A stretch of 10,118 nt of DNA from contig JAEWDJ010000304.1 in the NCBI GenBank assembly GCA_023390155.1, positions 1-10,118 on the forward strand, read 5' to 3'. The DNA comes from Actinomycetes bacterium. Its GTDB lineage: Bacteria > Actinomycetota > Actinomycetes > Actinomycetales > Microbacteriaceae. Positions 7,473-10,118 of the stretch are shown piece by piece; positions within the stretch are counted from its first letter, which is position 1; the number at the start of each line of letters is the position of its first letter. The translations under genes were made by a program, and so were the position numbers. The notes under the pieces are model-generated. The model saw only the letters and a list, made by a program, of their open reading frames with translations. It was not told the DNA's origin and made no database searches.

Positions 7473-7489
7473 GTTACCGGCCGGTGAAC
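7473..7489. promoter_or_regulatory. Quasi-palindrome upstream of the Pls-like gene
   Basis: GTTACCGGCCGGTGAAC contains the perfect 10-bp palindrome ACCGGCCGGT with GTT and AAC arms, offset by one extra G. It lies 10-26 nt upstream of the candidate -10 box, over the spacer and -35 region, so it could be an operator. It could alternatively fold as a short hairpin at the end of the preceding gene, but no T-tract follows. Confidence 0.35.
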
Positions 7490-7492
7490 GGC

Positions 7493-7855
7493 TCACCCCT
7501 CGCCGAGGGCGTGGAGCAGCTGCGCCTTGTTCATCCGCGAGTAGCCCTGGATGCCCTGGGCCTTGGCGCGGTCGCGCAGCGCGTGGAACGTCGGGATGCC
7601 CGAGGAGGGCACCGGGTCGCCGGCCCCGCGCGGTCGCGACGCCGCCGCGCCGTCGGCTGCGCGTGCGGTCTTCTCCGACCGCCGCACCGCCTTCTTCGCG
7701 TCCTTGTCGGCCTGCTGGAGGCGCGCTGCAAGCTCCTCCGCCTCTTTGCGGGAGCGCTTGTCGAGCTTCTTCACCGCCTTCTCCGCCTCGTCGACCGCCG
7801 TGCGCGCAGCGGCCAGCGCCCGCTCCGCATCCTTCTCCGCCTTCTTCGTGCTCAC
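7493..7855 (-). CDS. Small charged coiled-coil protein with a Rho-N-like C-terminus
   Basis: A 120-residue protein of unknown role. Residues 1-68 are almost entirely Ala, Lys, Glu, Arg, Asp and Gln with heptad-like spacing, predicting a long helix or coiled coil. A short Gly/Pro/Ser linker (about 69-87) leads to residues 88-118, which read 'PTFHALRDRAKAQGIQGYSR' followed by a MNKAQLLHAL helix; this matches the helix-turn-helix-like Rho termination factor N-terminal (SAP-like) pattern 'L...AK..GI.GYS...K..L...L'. That module binds nucleic acid in Rho and occurs in many small actinobacterial proteins. There is no membrane segment. The start GTG is well supported by AAGGAGG 4 nt upstream (7860-7866). 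The gene lies 44 nt upstream of the Pls-like gene on the same strand and 67 nt after the NUDIX gene. A nucleic-acid-binding or chromatin-associated role is the best guess; a link to polymer synthesis rests only on position. Confidence 0.8.
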   Translation of the reverse strand: MSTKKAEKDAERALAAARTAVDEAEKAVKKLDKRSRKEAEELAARLQQADKDAKKAVRRSEKTARAADGAAASRPRGAGDPVPSSGIPTFHALRDRAKAQGIQGYSRMNKAQLLHALGEG

Positions 7856-7902
7856 GGCTCCTCCTTGCGCGTTCCGAGGCCCTGGACGGCTCTGTCGCGC
7901 TC

Positions 7903-7908
7903 ACCATA
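7903..7908 (-). promoter_or_regulatory. Possible -10 box for the coiled-coil/Rho-N-like gene
   Basis: TATGGT on the minus strand fits TANNNT and would give a leader of about 40 nt that includes the AAGGAGG ribosome site. A weak -35 candidate, GGCACA, lies 17 nt upstream over the end of the NUDIX gene. The four minus-strand genes may therefore be transcribed from more than one promoter. Confidence 0.3.
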
Positions 7909-7922
7909 CGTCTAGTCGGGGG

Positions 7923-8402
7923 TCATGTGCCCTCCCCTGTCGCGAGAAGTTCCGCGAGCGCGTCCAGAATGGGCCGCTGCCCTTTCGTGAGCTTGAGCGC
8001 CGCCGCCTCCAACGGGAACCACTGCGCCGCGTCGATCTCGGGGAACTCCTGCATCCGGCCGGAGCGGGGCGGCCACTCGAGCGGGAAGGTGTTGCTGCGC
8101 ACCTCCGCGGGCGCGAAGCCGGGCGCTTCGCCGGCGAAGACGACGAAGGTCTTGCCGGAGGCGCGGAACTCGCCCAGCGCGACGTACGCGACCTCGGGAG
8201 CCGGCGCGCCGATCTCCTCGGCGAACTCGCGCTTCGCCGCCGCGAGCTCATCGATGTCGCCGGGCTCGACGAGCCCCTTCGGCAGCGACCAGGCGCCCTC
8301 GTCCTTGCGCGCCCAGAACGGTCCGCCCATGTGCCCGAGCCAGACCTCCGTCCCGGCCGGCGACGGACGGTGGAGGAGGAGCGCTGCGCTACGGAGGGTC
8401 AT
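7923..8402 (-). CDS. NUDIX hydrolase, COG4119-type
   Basis: A 159-residue NUDIX protein. It has the hallmarks of the COG4119 group: GGPFWARKDEGAWSLPKG at 26-43, the NUDIX box from Gly43 to Gly65 ending in REFAEEIG, SNTF then EWPPRSGR at about 103-116, EFPEIDAAQWF at 119-129 and GQRP at 141-144. The box departs slightly from GX5EX7REUXEEXGU: Asp49 stands where the first Glu is usual and one extra residue separates it from REFAEE; the metal-binding REXXEE glutamates (Glu59, Glu62, Glu63) are intact. The family hydrolyses nucleoside diphosphates linked to another moiety; the substrate of this subgroup is not established to my knowledge. The ATG has no good Shine-Dalgarno but a TAGGGT box ends 6 nt upstream, suggesting a leaderless mRNA. 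It is divergent from a second NUDIX gene across 50 nt and is first in the minus-strand set leading to the Pls-like gene. Confidence 0.88.
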   Translation of the reverse strand: MTLRSAALLLHRPSPAGTEVWLGHMGGPFWARKDEGAWSLPKGLVEPGDIDELAAAKREFAEEIGAPAPEVAYVALGEFRASGKTFVVFAGEAPGFAPAEVRSNTFPLEWPPRSGRMQEFPEIDAAQWFPLEAAALKLTKGQRPILDALAELLATGEGT

Positions 8403-8408
8403 AGAGCG

Positions 8409-8414
8409 ACCCTA
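8409..8414 (-). promoter_or_regulatory. -10 box, likely leaderless promoter of the minus-strand NUDIX gene
   Basis: TAGGGT on the minus strand ends 6 nt before the ATG at 8402, so transcription would start at about the A of ATG. No -35 match is obvious. The 50-nt divergent region must hold both NUDIX promoters. Confidence 0.4.
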
Positions 8415-8440
8415 CGACCGCTGCGGGCGCACCGGGCGGC

Positions 8441-8446
8441 TAACGT
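8441..8446 (+). promoter_or_regulatory. -10 box, likely leaderless promoter of the plus-strand NUDIX gene
   Basis: TAACGT ends 6 nt before the GTG at 8453. The intervening GGAGGG looks like a Shine-Dalgarno but touches the start codon, too close to work as one. This supports a leaderless start at 8453. Confidence 0.45.
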
Positions 8447-8452
8447 GGAGGG

Positions 8453-8911
8453 GTGAACACCGGTGACGCATGGGTGGAGGGCCCGCAGGGCGAGCGCTTC
8501 TGGGGCCGCTTCGGCGCGGCCGGTCTGCTCGTCCACGATCTGCAACGCGGCATCCTCCTGCAGCACCGCGCCGACTGGAGCCACTTCGGCGGCACCTGGG
8601 GGCTGCCCGGCGGCGCTCGCCACGAGGGCGAGAGCGCGGTCGACGGCGCGCTGCGCGAGGCCGGGGAGGAGGCGGCGGTGCCGCCGGACGCGGTGCGCGT
8701 CCTGTTCGAGAGCGTCCTCGACCTGGGGTTCTGGAGCTACACGACCGTGGTGGCCCAGGCCGTCCGTCCGTTCGAGCCGCAGATCGCGGACGTGGAGAGC
8801 ATCGAGCTGCGCTGGGTGCCGGTCGACGCGGTGGGCGACCTCCCGCTGCACCCCGGTTTCGGTGCGTCCTGGCCGGAGCTGCGCTCCCGCCTGTCCGGCC
8901 TCGCGGACTGA
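8453..8911 (+). CDS. NUDIX hydrolase (MutT-like)
   Basis: A 152-residue NUDIX protein with the box from Gly54: G-ARHEG-E60-SAVDGAL-R68-E69-AG-E72-E73, which fits GX5EX7REUXEE exactly; the last conserved glycine is alanine (Ala75). Upstream of the box is WSHFGGTWGLPGG, the usual strand and turn before the NUDIX helix, and later 'ELRWVPVDAV' resembles the C-terminal '.E..WV..DE.' segment of MutT-type enzymes. The likely activity is Mg-dependent hydrolysis of a nucleoside diphosphate derivative such as an oxidised dNTP, but the substrate cannot be read from sequence. The GTG start is chosen because it lies just behind the TAACGT -10-like box and there is no better upstream start. It is divergently arranged with the COG4119-type NUDIX gene, though the two share little beyond the box and do not look like a recent duplication. 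It converges on the next gene with 15 nt between stops. Confidence 0.88.
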   Translation: MNTGDAWVEGPQGERFWGRFGAAGLLVHDLQRGILLQHRADWSHFGGTWGLPGGARHEGESAVDGALREAGEEAAVPPDAVRVLFESVLDLGFWSYTTVVAQAVRPFEPQIADVESIELRWVPVDAVGDLPLHPGFGASWPELRSRLSGLAD

Positions 8912-8926
8912 CCGGCGCGGCAGGAC

Positions 8927-9262
8927 TCAGGAGGCCAGTCGCGGCCAGAGGAGGGCGCCGGCGACGTCCTCGCAGCCGCTTGGCAGGCTCACGTACGACG
9001 CCGCCCCCGGGTACGCCGCCTGCCCTGGATACGCAGGTGCGCCCGGGTAGCCCGGGTCGCCGCGGTACGGGTGCGCGCGGTCGGCGAAGAGCCGGTCGCC
9101 GCGCACCGTCCCGAGGTAGCTGCCGTCGGGCGTCACGGCGACGTCGTCGCCCCAGGGGAACCAGCCGATCCAGTCCCCGTCGGGATTGAACAGATAGCGG
9201 GCGCGCGGGTCGCTGCGGAAAGCGATCCACACGCCCTGGCTGTCGTGCAGATATGCGGTCAT
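8927..9262 (-). CDS. Small protein with beta-rich N-terminus and Tyr-Pro-Gly tail (possible 4-fold beta flower)
   Basis: A 111-residue protein without signal peptide or membrane segment. Residues 1-62 contain repeated short strand-turn units: YLHDSQGVWIAF, YLFNPDGDWIGWFPWGDD and VAVTPDGSYLGTVRGDRLF, each with a D/N-x-x-G turn followed by W/Y and hydrophobic residues. This resembles the small actinobacterial proteins annotated as '4-fold beta flower', a recollection that needs a domain search. Residues about 66-90 are a low-complexity stretch with spaced PGYPG, AYPG and AYPG units, followed by a short C-terminus containing the only cysteine (Cys97). The start ATG has GAAAGG 9 nt upstream (9272-9277). 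No function can be assigned. It is divergent from the polymerase gene and convergent with the NUDIX gene. Confidence 0.75.
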   Translation of the reverse strand: MTAYLHDSQGVWIAFRSDPRARYLFNPDGDWIGWFPWGDDVAVTPDGSYLGTVRGDRLFADRAHPYRGDPGYPGAPAYPGQAAYPGAASYVSLPSGCEDVAGALLWPRLAS

Positions 9263-9344
9263 CGTCGATCGCCTTTCGGGTCGGCATCGTCGTTCGTCGA
9301 ATTTTCCTCATGATCCGGTGCGGGGGCAAGCGACGCGCGGGCGA

Positions 9345-9364
9345 TGTCCGCGGTTGCGCGGACA
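9345..9364. promoter_or_regulatory. Perfect 8+8 inverted repeat upstream of the polymerase gene
   Basis: TGTCCGCG-GTTG-CGCGGACA is a perfect inverted repeat with a 4-nt centre. It lies in the 109-nt region between two divergent genes, ends 7 nt before the GTG at 9372, and overlaps the candidate -10 box GACAAT (9361-9366). Because both flanking genes are transcribed away from it, an operator is more likely than a terminator. The remaining intergenic sequence (9263-9344) shows only a weak minus-strand promoter candidate (TTGCCC, 18 nt, AAAATT). Confidence 0.5.
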
Positions 9365-9366
9365 AT
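9361..9366 (+). promoter_or_regulatory. Possible -10 box of a leaderless promoter for the polymerase gene
   Basis: GACAAT matches TATAAT at four of six positions and ends 5 nt before the GTG at 9372. There is no Shine-Dalgarno at a usable distance. The box is partly inside the right arm of the inverted repeat. Confidence 0.3.
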
Positions 9367-9371
9367 GGAGT

Positions 9372-10118
9372 GTGCACATCGTCCTGGAACGGTCCCGCCG
9401 CGACGGGATCCGCATCACCGAGGTGATCGCGGGCACGCCGGGACCCGCCCTCGAGGTCGCCGCACCCGAGCTCGCCGCCTACGTACGCGCGCGCGAGGAC
9501 GAGACGGCGGACCGCCCACGCTGGGTGTGGGACGACACCCGCCGGTGGTACCCCGCCCTGCTGGCCCAGGGCGTGCGGGTCGAGCGCTGCGTGGATCTGA
9601 CGCTCTCGCACGCCATCCTGCGCGCCTCCACCGTGAGCGCTGCCTCCGCGCTCGCCTCCTCGCCCATCGGACCCTGGGACCGGGGGCCGGTGCTGGAGGA
9701 GACGGTCGCGCCGTCCCATTCCGCCCTCTTCGACCTCGACGCCGACTCCTCCGAGGCCGACGCCGACCCGTCGGGAGTGGAGGAGCTCCTGCGTCAGCAG
9801 GAGGCCGTCGCGGGCAGCACCGACCCGAACCGGCTGCGGCTGCTGCTGGCGGCCGAGTCGGCGGGCGCGCTCATCGCCGTCGAGATGCGGCACTGCGGCC
9901 TCCCGTACAGCGCGGAGCGCCATGACCGGCTGCTCACCGAGCTGCTGGGCCCGCGCCCGGCGTTCGGCCAGCCCGCGGCCCTCGAGGAGCTGGCCGCGCG
10001 GGTGCGCGCCGAGCTCGACGCCCCCGACCTCAACCCGGACAGCCCCCCCGCGCTGCTCAAGGCGCTGCAGCGGGCGGGCCGCCTCGTCACCTCGACCAGC
10101 TCGTGGGAGCTGCGCGAG
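9372..10118 (+). CDS. Bifunctional 3'-5' exonuclease/DNA polymerase I-like protein, N-terminal part
   Basis: An open frame of 249 codons from GTG 9372 runs off the window end. It resembles the actinobacterial PolA-related proteins annotated as 'bifunctional 3'-5' exonuclease/DNA polymerase'. Residues 1-100 form a small, apparently degenerate exonuclease-like domain with the signature PRWVWDDTRRWYPALL (49-64) and the LSHAILRAS segment (78-86). An acidic, variable linker (about 117-137) leads to RLRLLLAAESAGALIAVEM (154-172) and then LNPDSPPALLKAL (220-232), which corresponds to the 'N..S..QL...L' region at the entry of the family A polymerase domain. The catalytic polymerase motifs A, B and C lie beyond the window. 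There is no N-terminal 5'-nuclease domain. It probably acts in DNA repair synthesis alongside the main PolA. A GTG two bases earlier (9370) is in another frame. The gene is read divergently from the small protein gene. Confidence 0.88.
   Translation, partial: MHIVLERSRRDGIRITEVIAGTPGPALEVAAPELAAYVRAREDETADRPRWVWDDTRRWYPALLAQGVRVERCVDLTLSHAILRASTVSAASALASSPIGPWDRGPVLEETVAPSHSALFDLDADSSEADADPSGVEELLRQQEAVAGSTDPNRLRLLLAAESAGALIAVEMRHCGLPYSAERHDRLLTELLGPRPAFGQPAALEELAARVRAELDAPDLNPDSPPALLKALQRAGRLVTSTSSWELRE

Noticed and set aside
8447..8452. GGAGGG as the Shine-Dalgarno for the GTG at 8453
   Set aside because: It directly abuts the start codon, leaving no spacer; the -10-like box 6 nt upstream explains the start better.
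8412..9923. 503-codon minus-strand open frame crossing the NUDIX gene, the small protein gene and the polymerase start
   Set aside because: It spans three better-supported genes and an intergenic region, and its translation has no coherent domain.
9344..9925. Plus-strand open frame of 193 codons at the polymerase locus
   Set aside because: It is in a different frame from the 249-codon polymerase frame, which has clear family motifs; this one is an Arg/Gly-rich shadow.

Overview
The window is about 10 kb of very GC-rich DNA with strong G/C third-position bias, dense short-spaced genes, frequent GTG starts and TANNNT -10 boxes placed just upstream of start codons. This points to an actinobacterium. 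The protein set, especially the exonuclease/DNA polymerase I-like protein, the WFPWGDD small protein and the COG4119-type NUDIX protein, looks like Microbacteriaceae; that family-level call is an impression from remembered sequences, not a search.

Layout. (1) Positions 1-1110, plus strand: the 3' end of a ferric-siderophore ABC transporter ATPase, then its substrate-binding lipoprotein, the tail of an iron-uptake operon. (2) 1184-2161, plus: a cysteine-free MDR-family oxidoreductase behind its own promoter-like box and an 18-bp near-palindrome that resembles a repressor operator. (3) 8402 down to 2188, minus strand: four co-oriented genes, a COG4119-type NUDIX hydrolase, a small coiled-coil protein with a Rho-N-like tail, a 1315-residue Pls/PosA-family membrane synthetase, and an M1 metallopeptidase whose ATG overlaps the synthetase stop codon (ATGA). 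(4) 8453-8911, plus: a second NUDIX hydrolase, divergent from the first. (5) 8927-9262, minus: a small protein with a Tyr-Pro-Gly-rich tail. (6) 9372 to the window end, plus: the N-terminal 249 residues of an actinobacterial exonuclease/DNA polymerase I-like protein, behind a perfect 8+8 inverted repeat.

The most interesting part is the synthetase-peptidase pair. The synthetase has adenylation and carrier domains, then six membrane segments flanking three left-handed beta-helix domains, the architecture of epsilon-poly-L-lysine synthetase. Its specificity residues, read by hand alignment to GrsA, are D-A-E-S-I-G-T-V-V-K, very close to a known lysine code. The translationally coupled zinc peptidase is a natural candidate for product turnover or self-protection. 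I infer a locus for making and degrading a cationic isopeptide homopolymer, most likely poly-lysine.

Several starts (pls-like gene, both NUDIX genes, the polymerase) have a -10-like hexamer only 5-8 nt upstream and no usable Shine-Dalgarno, suggesting leaderless transcripts. No tRNA, rRNA, CRISPR array or insertion sequence was recognised. No gene-free stretch exceeds about 110 nt.
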